This document shows positions 37,173 to 46,775 of a DNA stretch of 64,000 bases, piece after piece (within the stretch, counting starts at the first letter, position 1; each line of letters opens with the position of its first letter). The DNA lies in NCBI GenBank assembly GCA_947168525.1, contig CAMVMG010000001.1:310001-374000 (forward strand), given 5' to 3'. Source of the DNA: an uncultured Bacteroidales bacterium. GTDB lineage: Bacteria > Bacteroidota > Bacteroidia > Bacteroidales > UBA932. Below the pieces are notes generated by a model. It was not told the origin of the DNA. It ran no database searches and saw only the letters and a list, made by a program, of their open reading frames with translations. The translations under genes were made by a program, and so were the position numbers.

Positions 37173-38564
37173 ATGAAAAAGTTTCTCCTGATTGCCTTCA
37201 CAGCCTTGATTCTTGTTTCCTGTGGCAGGAATCCGGAAGACCCTTTCCACTTCGGGGGAGGTCTTGGGCTGGGCACCAGCTTCGATTTCACAGCCACGTT
37301 TCCTGCCGAGGCACGAAGCCCCCTGCTTGGCAACAGCTGGGCGGCCGATGACAGGATATTCCTCTTTATCAAGGATGTCACTACCGGGTATCTCTTGATG
37401 CAATACCAGGAAGAGACCTCTTCCTGGTCTGTAACGCCGCGTGGTTCCATCGAGATGAGAGATATGCTGTATAACGGCCGGAAGTTAATCGGTGCCGTTT
37501 TCCTACGGCAGGCGGCAGATGTTACCGCATCCTTTGCCGATGGCAAATGGTCGTTTTCCCCTGTACGGAACCTTCCTTTTTTCACGATGGGGGAAGTCCC
37601 TTACGAATTCGATCAGGATGGATCTGGCAATTACTCTTTCTCGGGCCGGATAGACAATTTGTCGGCCGGCGAATCCTGGACCTATACGTATTGTACGACC
37701 GTTTATGTGGAAGAACCCGACGATGGAGCGTATTTCAGACTCTCCGATGAAACCTTGCAGCCCGTTCCCGGGCTTGCGGGAATCGGTTCAGACGGAACGC
37801 TTTTTTATTCGAAGGGTGAAAAAGGCGATGACCTGGACGGTATAACCTATGAGAAGGACAAGAAAAAATACCGGGTCTATCTGGGCATCCATCACGATGC
37901 CGTCAAGGTTTATGTTGACGGAAAAGAAAACGGTTTCGGCCATCTTTTCCTGATGAACTATGGAGACCATTCGCTGGCTTGTTTCCAACTTATGGACCGG
38001 GATATCATTTCAAATCCTGCCTTCATGCTTCCCAAGCGCCCGTCGGCCGATGCTTCCAGCGGGAATGGCTGGTGGCCGTTCATCGGGTACGGAACGCATC
38101 ATTCGAAAGCTGCGGGCGTGCCTATCAATGGCGTCGATTGGGCCGTTCAGAATGAAGGGGCGGATTATCCTTGGGAGTCAGGGAACCGTTACTCTTTCAA
38201 GGGTGTTCTGGATGCGCAGGTCTCCGGTTGGCGTTTGCCCAGTACGGAGAAGAAGGAGTTTCTAAGTCTGACGGAAGGAACCCATCTGTACTGGACCAGG
38301 ATCCACAATCTGCCCGGTTATATTGTAGTGGATGCAGATGTGAAGACGAATCCGTTTATCTTTCTTCCCGGTGGATTAACCACTACTGTCGAGTATTGGG
38401 GGGATACCCATACCTGGACGGAGGGGGAAGGGGAGGAGGCTGTGGAAAAGATGTCCCTTCAGTATCTTTCCTTTGACAATGAACGTTTCAGGACCCAGGT
38501 CTTGGAGACGGAAGAGGCCAGAGATGCAAGGACAGAGGTATTCGCACGCTTCGTTAAGAATTGA
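37173..38564 (+). CDS. Lipoprotein of unknown function with FISUMP-like C-terminal segment; partner of the upstream gene
   Basis: Lipobox LILVSC|GR; GVDWAVQNEGADYPWESG...WRLPSTEKKEFLSL pattern; 6-bp gap to the upstream gene. Confidence 0.6.
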   Translation: MKKFLLIAFTALILVSCGRNPEDPFHFGGGLGLGTSFDFTATFPAEARSPLLGNSWAADDRIFLFIKDVTTGYLLMQYQEETSSWSVTPRGSIEMRDMLYNGRKLIGAVFLRQAADVTASFADGKWSFSPVRNLPFFTMGEVPYEFDQDGSGNYSFSGRIDNLSAGESWTYTYCTTVYVEEPDDGAYFRLSDETLQPVPGLAGIGSDGTLFYSKGEKGDDLDGITYEKDKKKYRVYLGIHHDAVKVYVDGKENGFGHLFLMNYGDHSLACFQLMDRDIISNPAFMLPKRPSADASSGNGWWPFIGYGTHHSKAAGVPINGVDWAVQNEGADYPWESGNRYSFKGVLDAQVSGWRLPSTEKKEFLSLTEGTHLYWTRIHNLPGYIVVDADVKTNPFIFLPGGLTTTVEYWGDTHTWTEGEGEEAVEKMSLQYLSFDNERFRTQVLETEEARDARTEVFARFVKN

Positions 38565-38568
38565 TTCA

Positions 38569-39936
38569 ATGGAAAAAGCCGTATCCTTCATCAATGAGAT
38601 AGTCTGGAACCCGGGACTGGTGGTTTTGCTGCTGGTGGCCGGGTTGTATTTTTCCGTCCGGACGCGGATGGTCCAGATCCGTCGTTTACCGCTGATGGTC
38701 CGCTCTCTCTTCGGCAAGAAAAAGGGGGATGGACAAGGAATATCATCGTTTGAGGCCTTCTGCATCGCCCTGTCCGGGCGGGTGGGTACCGGCAATATCG
38801 TGGGCGTGGCCACTGCCATTGCCTTCGGCGGTCCGGGGGCCGTGTTCTGGATGTGGGTGGTAGCTTTTTTCGGGGCGTCCACGGCTTTTGTGGAATCCAC
38901 CTTGTCGCAGATTTATAAGTTCTCGCACCCGTCGGGGTTCCGCGGCGGCCCGTTCTGCTTCATGGAAAAGGGACTGGGCAAGCGATGGCTGGGCGTCCTG
39001 TTTGCCATCGTCACCCTGCTCAGCTGCGGCGTGTTCCTGGTTACGGTTCAGTCCAACGGGGCTTCCATGGCCCTGAAGAACGCCTTTCCCATCCCTCCGC
39101 TGGCTTCCGGTATCGGCCTGGCCGTCCTGCTGGGAATCGTCGTGGTGGGCGGCGTGCAGCGAATCGCCCGCGTGGCTTCCATCATCACGCCTTTCATGGC
39201 TTTCGGCTATATCATCCTTTCGCTGGTAGTCATCGGCTTCCATATCCAGGATGTGCCGGGCGTGTTCGCTTCCATCTTCACCAATGCCTTCGGGATCAAT
39301 CCTTTGGCCGGCGGCATCATCGGATCCACCATCGCGATGGGTGTGAAGCGGGGCATCTTCTCCAATGAAGCGGGGCAGGGAACCGGTGCCATCGTCTCTG
39401 CCGCGGCCGATGTGGAACATCCCGCCCAGCAGGGCCTGGCGCAGGCTTTCTCTGTCTATGTCGATACCCTCCTGGTGTGTACCGCCACCGCCCTGATGAT
39501 TCTCACTTCCGGTACCTACAACATCATTGGCCCGGATGGGGAGATGCTGCTGGCCCAGGCGCCGGAACTGGGCAACAATTACGCCGGTTTCACCCAGAGC
39601 GCCGTAGATTCCGTCTTTGCGGGCTTCGGCAGCCAGTTCGTCTCCGTGGCCATGGTGTTCTTCGTGTTCAGCACCATCATGGCCTATTATTTCTATGCCG
39701 AATCCAGCATCATTTTCCTCTTCCACGGGAAAGACACCCGGCGGGAAAAGCTGTGTATCCGCCTCCTGCAGGCCATGATGCTTGCGGCAGTGGTGTTCGG
39801 CGCCGTCCGGGAGGCGGACCTTGTCTGGCAGCTCGGCGACATCGGCGTAGGTCTTATGGCCTGGGGCACCGTCATCACCATCCTCATCCTCTGTCCCAAG
39901 GCTATCAAGGCGCTGAAGGAGTTTGAAGGGCGTTAG
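38569..39936 (+). CDS. AGCS-family sodium:alanine/glycine symporter
   Basis: GRVGTGNIVGVATAIAFGGPGAVFWMWVVAFFGASTAFVESTLSQ, FSNEAGQGTGAIVSAAADVEHPAQQGLAQAFSVYVDT. Confidence 0.94.
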   Translation: MEKAVSFINEIVWNPGLVVLLLVAGLYFSVRTRMVQIRRLPLMVRSLFGKKKGDGQGISSFEAFCIALSGRVGTGNIVGVATAIAFGGPGAVFWMWVVAFFGASTAFVESTLSQIYKFSHPSGFRGGPFCFMEKGLGKRWLGVLFAIVTLLSCGVFLVTVQSNGASMALKNAFPIPPLASGIGLAVLLGIVVVGGVQRIARVASIITPFMAFGYIILSLVVIGFHIQDVPGVFASIFTNAFGINPLAGGIIGSTIAMGVKRGIFSNEAGQGTGAIVSAAADVEHPAQQGLAQAFSVYVDTLLVCTATALMILTSGTYNIIGPDGEMLLAQAPELGNNYAGFTQSAVDSVFAGFGSQFVSVAMVFFVFSTIMAYYFYAESSIIFLFHGKDTRREKLCIRLLQAMMLAAVVFGAVREADLVWQLGDIGVGLMAWGTVITILILCPKAIKALKEFEGR

Positions 39937-39982
39937 AAGCAAAAAACCGCCCAAAAGTGCGGGAGTTCCAAATAAAAATTCG

Positions 39983-39990
39983 TATCTTTG
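39983..39990 (+). promoter_or_regulatory. Putative -7 element TATCTTTG for greA
   Basis: TAnnTTTG match immediately upstream of the greA leader hairpin. Confidence 0.65.
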
Positions 39991-40003
39991 CAAATAGTAA
40001 GGG

Positions 40004-40042
40004 CGACGACCGGATAGATAACGGTCGTCGGCTCCTTTTTTT
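40004..40042 (+). terminator. Intrinsic terminator/attenuator in the greA 5' leader
   Basis: CGACGACCG GATAGATAA CGGTCGTCG GCTCC TTTTTTT lying between promoter and greA ATG. Confidence 0.85.
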
Positions 40043-40063
40043 GATAAATTAATAACAAATCAT

Positions 40064-40531
40064 ATGGCTATAGAAATGATGACCCAGGCGGGGCTTGACA
40101 AACTCAAGAAAGAACTCGCCGATGCGCTGGCCCAGCGGCCGGTTATTTCTGCGGCTATCGCAGAAGCCAGGGAGAAGGGAGACCTCTCGGAAAATGCAGA
40201 GTACGACGCTGCCCGTGATGCGCAGGGCTTGCTGGAAGTAAAGATCGCCCGCCTCAAGGAGAAGGTGGCCAATGCCCGTGTAATCGACGAGAGTAAACTC
40301 TCGGCCGATACCGTACAGCTCCTTTCCAAAGTAAAAGTGAAGAACCTCTCCAACAAGATGGTCATGAACTTCCAGATTGTTCCGGAAAGCGAGGCCGATT
40401 TCTCCAAGGGTCTGCTGGCTGCCACCACGCCCATCGCCAAGGCCCTGATTGGCCATGAGAAAAGCGAGACAGTAGAGGCTAAGGTACCCAGCGGCGTCAT
40501 GAAGTTCGAAATCCTGGAAATCTCCCTGTAA
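40064..40531 (+). CDS. greA: Transcription elongation factor GreA
   Basis: MTQAGLDKLKKELADAL...EAREKGDLSENAEYDAARDAQGLLE. Confidence 0.95.
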   Translation: MAIEMMTQAGLDKLKKELADALAQRPVISAAIAEAREKGDLSENAEYDAARDAQGLLEVKIARLKEKVANARVIDESKLSADTVQLLSKVKVKNLSNKMVMNFQIVPESEADFSKGLLAATTPIAKALIGHEKSETVEAKVPSGVMKFEILEISL

Positions 40532-40534
40532 GCC

Positions 40535-40939
40535 ATGGCTACCATTTTCACCAAAATCGCCCACGGCGAAATCCCCTCCTACAAATGCGCGGAGAGTGAG
40601 CATTTCTACGCCTTCCTGGACATTTCTCCGCTGGCCAAGGGCCACACCCTGGTCATCCCCAAGGACGTAGAAGACGACTACATCTTCCATTTGGACGAGA
40701 AAACGTATGCAGAACTCTGGGCCTTTGCCCGCAAGGTGGCCGTTGCCCTGAAGGCGGCCGTCCCCTGCAAGCGCGTGGGCGTGGCCGTGCTGGGTATGGA
40801 AGTGCCGCACACCCACATCCACCTGGTGCCCCTCCAGACAGAAGGCGACATGGATTTCCGTAAACCCAAACTGCAGTTGGAAGCTTCTCAGATGAAGGCC
40901 ATTGCAGATGCAATCCTCCTTGAATATGAGAAGCTTTAA
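40535..40939 (+). CDS. HIT family protein
   Basis: FTKIAHGEIPSYKCAE..., HTHIHLVPL histidine triad. Confidence 0.94.
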   Translation: MATIFTKIAHGEIPSYKCAESEHFYAFLDISPLAKGHTLVIPKDVEDDYIFHLDEKTYAELWAFARKVAVALKAAVPCKRVGVAVLGMEVPHTHIHLVPLQTEGDMDFRKPKLQLEASQMKAIADAILLEYEKL

Positions 40940-42041
40940 CCGAATCGCCGTCACCCTTTCCGTGGCCGTAGCCCTGGTTTCCTGCGCAGCCAGGAATACC
41001 GTCATCAGCGGTGTCCTCGCCGACGGCGCCGACAAACAGCTGGCTGTAAAGCTCCTGGACGTAAACCGTTACCAGCTTCTGGACAGCATCAAGACCACCC
41101 GAAGCGGCTCCTTCAGCTACCAGCTCAACATCAAGGAAGGCCGTCCGGAGTTTATCTATCTCTTCTACGGAGATCGCCAGATTGCCTCTCTCCTCCTCAA
41201 GAGCGGAGACCATGTGATGGTGCGCACAGATACCCTGGGCGCCTATAGCGTAGAAGGTTCCGAAGAGTCCCTGAAGCTCCAGCAGGTAGAGAACGCCCAC
41301 AACGCCGTAATCCGGGATATCTCACGCATACTGGAGCGGGAAAGTAGTCCCGAGGCCTCCATCAACAGGGCCTATGTGAACTACTACAGGGACAGGGTGA
41401 AATACGTGATGAACAACCCCCATTCCCTCACGGTGGTGCCGGTTTTCTTCCAGCAGCTCACCGACGGTCTCCCGGTCTTCGGCCAGTCTACGGATGGTCT
41501 GCTGATGCGCAACATCTGCGACTCCCTTAAGACCATCTATCCGGAATCCCGCTACGTGAAGGCCCTGGAAAAGGAAGCCCAGTCCCGGCTGAACATGCTG
41601 GAGATGAACAGCATGATCCAGGATGCCGGCGAGGTGTCGTTCATCGACATCTCCCTTCCCGGCATGGACGGCAAGACCAAAAAGCTGAGCGAGGTACAGT
41701 CCAAGGTAACCATGGTGTATTTCTGGTCCACCACCGCAGAACAGAAAATGTTCAACCTGGACGCCCTGGTGCCCCTTTACGAGGAGTTCCATGGCCGCGG
41801 ATTCGAGATCTATTCCGTGGCGCTGGATGCGAACAAAGCTGCCTGGGCCAGCGTGGTGAGAAACCAGAAACTGCCCTGGGTAAACGTCTGTGACACCCGC
41901 GCAGACCAGTCTCCCTACGTAGCCATGTACGGGGTTACGTCCGTTCCGGTGCTGTGGTTCCTTGTAGATGGGGAAATCGATGCCAACGCCAAGGTGTCTA
42001 CCCTTCCCGATATTCGGAATTACCTGCGCAAGAAGCTTTAA
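40926..42041 (+). CDS. Thioredoxin-like lipoprotein (TlpA/DUF4369-like) lacking a CxxC motif
   Basis: Lipobox ALVSC|AA; thioredoxin-like region TMVYFWSTTAEQKMFNLDALVPLYEEF where CxxC would be expected. Confidence 0.75.
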   Translation: MRSFNRIAVTLSVAVALVSCAARNTVISGVLADGADKQLAVKLLDVNRYQLLDSIKTTRSGSFSYQLNIKEGRPEFIYLFYGDRQIASLLLKSGDHVMVRTDTLGAYSVEGSEESLKLQQVENAHNAVIRDISRILERESSPEASINRAYVNYYRDRVKYVMNNPHSLTVVPVFFQQLTDGLPVFGQSTDGLLMRNICDSLKTIYPESRYVKALEKEAQSRLNMLEMNSMIQDAGEVSFIDISLPGMDGKTKKLSEVQSKVTMVYFWSTTAEQKMFNLDALVPLYEEFHGRGFEIYSVALDANKAAWASVVRNQKLPWVNVCDTRADQSPYVAMYGVTSVPVLWFLVDGEIDANAKVSTLPDIRNYLRKKL

Positions 42042-42048
42042 AGGATGT

Positions 42049-42738
42049 TTACCACAGTTTCTTCCGGGAAACCGTGGTGACGAAATCTTTCAGATAAAAG
42101 GGTTCGAAGTACGCCATGTCTTCGAACCTTTTTTGTTCCCATGCCTCCTGGGCCAGGGCGGCCATGTGCTCCGCCAGGGGCGCGGCTTCCAGGAACCGGG
42201 CATTGGGAGAGGCAATGACATCCCGGCATTTCAGGGCTCCGTCGCCGATAAAGAGCACGCTCCCCTGGGAGAGTTCCTGTTCAAAGGCGTCCGGACCGAT
42301 CACCCGGGCCTCTACCGCGGAAAGCTGCTTCCCTTCCGGGGAGAAAACGGCGGTATAGACCTCCATGCGGCGGGCATCGATCATCGGGACGACGTATTTG
42401 AACTCATCCGCTGCGGGAAGCAGGCGTGCCTGGGCAACCAGGATGTCCAGTGTGCCCACGGACAGCAGCGGAATGCCGGCACCGAAGCACAGGCCTTTGG
42501 CCGTGGAGACTCCGACGCGGAGACCCGTGTAGGACCCCGGGCCCTTGCTCACGCAGACGGCGTCGCAGCCGGAAACCGGGATGCCGGCTTCTTCCAGCAC
42601 TTCTTTCACCATGGGAGCTGCCAGGGATGCCTGCTGGCGGGGCTCGGTGCAGACGCGTTTTACAGTGACGGTTCCGTTGACGGACAGGGCGGCGGAAAGG
42701 CTTGCCGCAGAAGTTTCCAGCAAAAGGATAGTGGCCAT
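42049..42738 (-). CDS. tsaB: tRNA threonylcarbamoyladenosine biosynthesis protein TsaB
   Basis: ILLLETSAASLSAAL, SKGPGSYTGLRVGVSTAKGLCFG. Confidence 0.94.
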   Translation of the reverse strand: MATILLLETSAASLSAALSVNGTVTVKRVCTEPRQQASLAAPMVKEVLEEAGIPVSGCDAVCVSKGPGSYTGLRVGVSTAKGLCFGAGIPLLSVGTLDILVAQARLLPAADEFKYVVPMIDARRMEVYTAVFSPEGKQLSAVEARVIGPDAFEQELSQGSVLFIGDGALKCRDVIASPNARFLEAAPLAEHMAALAQEAWEQKRFEDMAYFEPFYLKDFVTTVSRKKLW

Positions 42739-43244
42739 TATTCAGCAGGGGTTGCGGGCATCAGCAATTGTTTGAGGAAGGGGAAGATGAAATAGCCGAA
42801 GTCCTTGAGAAGATTGTAAATGGTAGATTGAGAGATAAGCTCGCTTTCCGTAAGGCCGAACTGAACGTTCACGGTGTCGAAGAGGATAATCACGACGCCC
42901 AGGATGATGGCGGTGATCAGGACCGAGGACACGACGCCCAGGGTTTTGTTCAGCCAGCCCAGCAGCGCCATCTCCACAACTTTGGTGAGCAACTTGGCCA
43001 GCAGGAGTACCACCAGGCTCACGACCACCAGGATAGCCACGAAAGCGACAATCTGCAGCAGGTTGTCCGGAAGGGTGACATACTGCTGAAGGAGCGTGCA
43101 GGCTGGAGACAGGAACTTGAAGGCCGCCCATACGCTGACAACGATGCCCACAAGGGCGATGGCTTGCTCCAGAAAACCTTTGGATGCCCCCCGGATGATG
43201 CCGGGAATGAACAGCAGCAGAAGGATGACGTCCAGCGTATTCAT
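42738..43244 (-). CDS. CvpA family membrane protein
   Basis: MNTLDVILLLLFIPGIIRGASKGFLEQAIALVGIVVSVWAAF. Confidence 0.88.
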   Translation of the reverse strand: MNTLDVILLLLFIPGIIRGASKGFLEQAIALVGIVVSVWAAFKFLSPACTLLQQYVTLPDNLLQIVAFVAILVVVSLVVLLLAKLLTKVVEMALLGWLNKTLGVVSSVLITAIILGVVIILFDTVNVQFGLTESELISQSTIYNLLKDFGYFIFPFLKQLLMPATPAE

Positions 43245-43313
43245 ATTGGTAATACCAGTTAAAATGATTATCTTTGCAATCCTTAAAACCAGATGCAAAA
43301 TTAGATAAAAAAT

Positions 43314-46300
43314 ATGACATTCAAAGAATATAAGGGCCTGGACCTTACACAAACGGGGAAATCCGTATTGGAGCGGTGGAAGAAGAATCATGCCTTTGAG
43401 AAATCGCTTGCCCTGAGGGAGGGCGCCCCGGAATTCATCTTCTTTGAAGGTCCGCCGTCAGCCAATGGCATGCCGGGCATCCACCATGTGATGGCCCGCT
43501 CCATTAAGGATGCCATCTGCCGGTACAAGACCCAGACGGGTTACAAGGTAAACCGCCGGGCCGGCTGGGACACCCACGGCCTTCCCGTAGAGTTGGGCGT
43601 GGAAAAGAAACTGGGCATCACCAAGGCCGATATCGGCACAAAAGTAAGCGTAGAAGAGTACAACGCCACCTGCCGTCGGGAGGTGATGAAATATACCAGG
43701 GAATGGGTTTCCCTCACCGAGCGTGTGGGGTATTGGGTGGATATGGAAGACCCGTACATCACCTACGACAACCGCTATATCGAAACCCTGTGGTATCTGC
43801 TGAAGAAGATTTACGACAAAGGGCTCCTGTACAAGGGATACACCATCCAGCCGTATTCCCCCACGGACGGCACCGGCCTCAGCTCCCATGAGCTCAACCA
43901 GCCGGGCTGCTACAAGGACGTGTCGGATACCACCGCCACCGTCCAGTTCGAGCTGGTCAAGGACGCTGCCTCGCAGCCGTTGTACGGCACCCAGACTGTC
44001 CCGGTGTATATCCTGGCCTGGACCACCACCCCCTGGACCCTTCCTTCCAATACCGCCCTCTGCGTCGGGCCGGAGATCGAATACGTGCGCGTCCTTTCCT
44101 TCAACCCCTATTCCGGGGAGCCTGCCGTGTATGTGCTGGCCAAGGACCTCGTGGGTGCCTGGTTCAATCCCAAAGGAGAAAACGTTCCGCTGGAAAGCTA
44201 TCAGAAAGGGGATAAAATCGTCCCCTACAAGGTGCTGGACGGCGTCTTTAAGGGAAAAGAACTGGTAGGCATCCGCTATCATCAGCTCTTCCCCTGGTTC
44301 AAGCCGGACGGAGATGCGTTCCGGGTCATCTCCGGCGATTACGTCACCACGTCGGACGGTACCGGCATCGTCCATATCGCCCCCACCTTCGGTGCGGACG
44401 ATAAACGGGTGGCCGCCGTTGCCGGCATCGGCGCCATCATGCCCGTAGACCGTGACGGCAACCCGCAGGCCCAGGTAGACCGCCAGGGCCGTTTCATGCG
44501 CCTGGAAGACATGGATCCTGCCTTCGCCGCCACGGTGGATCCCTCCTATAAGGATTATTCTGGCCGGTACGTCAAGGCCGGCTACAAGCAGTATTTTGAG
44601 CATCAGGAAGAAGAAAGCACCCTGGACATCGACCTTTGCGTGATGATGAAAGGGGACGGCCGCGCCTTCAAGGTGCAGAAACACGTACACAGCTATCCGC
44701 ACAGCTGGCGCACAGACCTCCCGGTCCTGTATTACCCGCTGGACAGCTGGTTCATCAAGGCATCTGCCGTAAAGGACCAGATGGTGGCCTTGAATAAGGA
44801 AATCACGTGGAAACCTGCCTCCACCGGTACCGGCCGCTTCGGCCAGTGGCTGGAGAACATCCAGGACTGGAACCTGAGCCGCAGCCGCTACTGGGGCACG
44901 CCGCTGCCCATCTGGCGCACGGAAGACGGCAGGGAAGAGGTGTGCATCGGCTCGGTGAAAGAGCTTTACGAGGAAATCGAGAAAGCGGTGGCCGCCGGTG
45001 TCATGAAAGCCAATCCGCTAAAGGAAAAAGGCTTCGACCCCTCCGACATGTCTTTGGAAAACTATGACAGAATAGACCTTCACCGCCCTTACGTGGACGA
45101 TATTTTCCTGGTCTCCGCGAGCGGTCGCAAGATGGTCCGCGAGACAGACCTCATAGACGTCTGGTTCGACTCCGGCGCCATGCCGTATGCCCAGGAGGGC
45201 CTCCGTGGCCTGGAGGGCGGAAAATTCGGCGCCACGGCGGATTTCATCGCGGAAGGCGTAGATCAGACACGCGGCTGGTTCTACACCCTGCATGCCATCC
45301 ACACCATGATCAGCGGAACGCCGGCATTCAAGCGGGTGATTTCCAACGGTCTGGTGCTGGATAAAAACGGCAACAAGATGTCCAAGCGCCTGGGAAATGC
45401 CGTAGATCCCTTCCAGGCCCTGGATACCTATGGGGCAGATGCCCTCCGCTGGTACATGCTCACCAATGCGGAGCCCTGGGATAATCTGAAGTTCGACGAA
45501 GGCGGCGTGGACGAGGTCCGCCGCAAGTTCTTCGGCACGCTGTACAATACCTACGCCTTCTTCGCCCTGTATGCCAACATCGACGGATTCGATCCTGCCG
45601 CACCTGCCGTTCCGCTCGCGGAGCGTCCGGAGATTGACCGTTGGATGGTCTCTTCGCTCCATTCCCTGATTGCCAGGGTGCGCGCCGCCTACGAAGATTA
45701 CGATATCAAGACTGCCGGCCGCTTGCTGGAATCCTTTGTCTCCGACAACCTGTCCAACTGGTATGTGCGGCTCAACCGCAAGAGGTTCTGGGCCGGCGAG
45801 ATGACTGCCGACAAACTGGCGGCCTATCAGACGCTGTATCAGGCGCTCATGGATATCGCCGTGCTGGCTGCGCCCATCGCCCCGTTCTATATGGACCAGC
45901 TGTATCTGGACCTGGGTGGCAAGCAGGAATCGGTCCACTATGAAATGATGCCGCAGCCGCAGGGCGCGTGCATAGACGACGAACTGGAGCAGCGCATGGC
46001 GCTGGCCATGCAGGCTACTTCGCTGGTGCTGGGCCTTCGCAAGGGCGTACAGATTCCGGTCCGCCAACCGCTCCGGAAACTGCTGGTACCGGTAATTTCG
46101 GATACGGTCCGCGCCCGCCTGGAGGCCGTCAAGGAACTTATCCTCACGGAAACCAACGTGAAGGAGATGTCTTTCGTGGAAAATACGGACGGCCTTGTCA
46201 CCAAGTCGGCCAAACCTAATTTCCGGACCCTGGGCAAACGTTATGGCGCCCGGATGAAAGAGATTGCCGCAGCGTTCGCTTCCCTGGACCAGGCCACGAT

Positions 46301-46736
46301 TTCGGCCATCCAGCGGGAAGGAACCTATACGCTGGACCTGCCCGCAGGACCGGTCGTCCTGTGCCCGGAAGACTACCAGATCTCCTCGCAGGACATGCCC
46401 GGCTGGCTGGTGGCGTCGGAAGGCTCCCTGACCATCGCCCTGGACGTAGAACTGACAGATGCGCTGCGCCGCGAGGGTATGGCCCGGGAACTGGTAAGCC
46501 GCATCCAGAATCTGCGTAAGGCCGCCGGCTTCGAGGTCACAGACCGGATAGACACCGTAGTCTATGCCGATGCCCCCGCCCTGTCTGGTGCCCTGGAGGA
46601 ATTCTCTTCCTATGTGGGCACCCAGACGCTTTCCCGCACCCTTTCCCTGAAACCGCTCTCAGAAGCCCCTTCAGAGGCCGCAGAGGTGGAATGGCTGGAA
46701 GGCAGCATAAAGATTATTGTAAAACGAAATTTTTAA
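43314..46736 (+). CDS. ileS: Isoleucyl-tRNA synthetase
   Basis: FFEGPPSANGMPGIHHVMARSIKD, GWDTHGLPVELGVEKKLG, KMSKRLGNAVDPF. Confidence 0.97.
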   Translation: MTFKEYKGLDLTQTGKSVLERWKKNHAFEKSLALREGAPEFIFFEGPPSANGMPGIHHVMARSIKDAICRYKTQTGYKVNRRAGWDTHGLPVELGVEKKLGITKADIGTKVSVEEYNATCRREVMKYTREWVSLTERVGYWVDMEDPYITYDNRYIETLWYLLKKIYDKGLLYKGYTIQPYSPTDGTGLSSHELNQPGCYKDVSDTTATVQFELVKDAASQPLYGTQTVPVYILAWTTTPWTLPSNTALCVGPEIEYVRVLSFNPYSGEPAVYVLAKDLVGAWFNPKGENVPLESYQKGDKIVPYKVLDGVFKGKELVGIRYHQLFPWFKPDGDAFRVISGDYVTTSDGTGIVHIAPTFGADDKRVAAVAGIGAIMPVDRDGNPQAQVDRQGRFMRLEDMDPAFAATVDPSYKDYSGRYVKAGYKQYFEHQEEESTLDIDLCVMMKGDGRAFKVQKHVHSYPHSWRTDLPVLYYPLDSWFIKASAVKDQMVALNKEITWKPASTGTGRFGQWLENIQDWNLSRSRYWGTPLPIWRTEDGREEVCIGSVKELYEEIEKAVAAGVMKANPLKEKGFDPSDMSLENYDRIDLHRPYVDDIFLVSASGRKMVRETDLIDVWFDSGAMPYAQEGLRGLEGGKFGATADFIAEGVDQTRGWFYTLHAIHTMISGTPAFKRVISNGLVLDKNGNKMSKRLGNAVDPFQALDTYGADALRWYMLTNAEPWDNLKFDEGGVDEVRRKFFGTLYNTYAFFALYANIDGFDPAAPAVPLAERPEIDRWMVSSLHSLIARVRAAYEDYDIKTAGRLLESFVSDNLSNWYVRLNRKRFWAGEMTADKLAAYQTLYQALMDIAVLAAPIAPFYMDQLYLDLGGKQESVHYEMMPQPQGACIDDELEQRMALAMQATSLVLGLRKGVQIPVRQPLRKLLVPVISDTVRARLEAVKELILTETNVKEMSFVENTDGLVTKSAKPNFRTLGKRYGARMKEIAAAFASLDQATISAIQREGTYTLDLPAGPVVLCPEDYQISSQDMPGWLVASEGSLTIALDVELTDALRREGMARELVSRIQNLRKAAGFEVTDRIDTVVYADAPALSGALEEFSSYVGTQTLSRTLSLKPLSEAPSEAAEVEWLEGSIKIIVKRNF

Positions 46737-46738
46737 CG

Positions 46739-46746
46739 TATCTTTG
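46739..46746 (+). promoter_or_regulatory. Putative -7 element TATCTTTG for the DksA-like gene
   Basis: TAnnTTTG match ~30 nt upstream of ATG 46776. Confidence 0.55.
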
Positions 46747-46775
46747 CACGTTGAATTTTAAGCAGTTGGAAGATT

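Noticed and set aside
43245-43313. Possible T-box leader for ileS
   Set aside because: Leader is short, contains only a TATCTTTG element (43269-43276), and T-boxes are not expected in this phylum.
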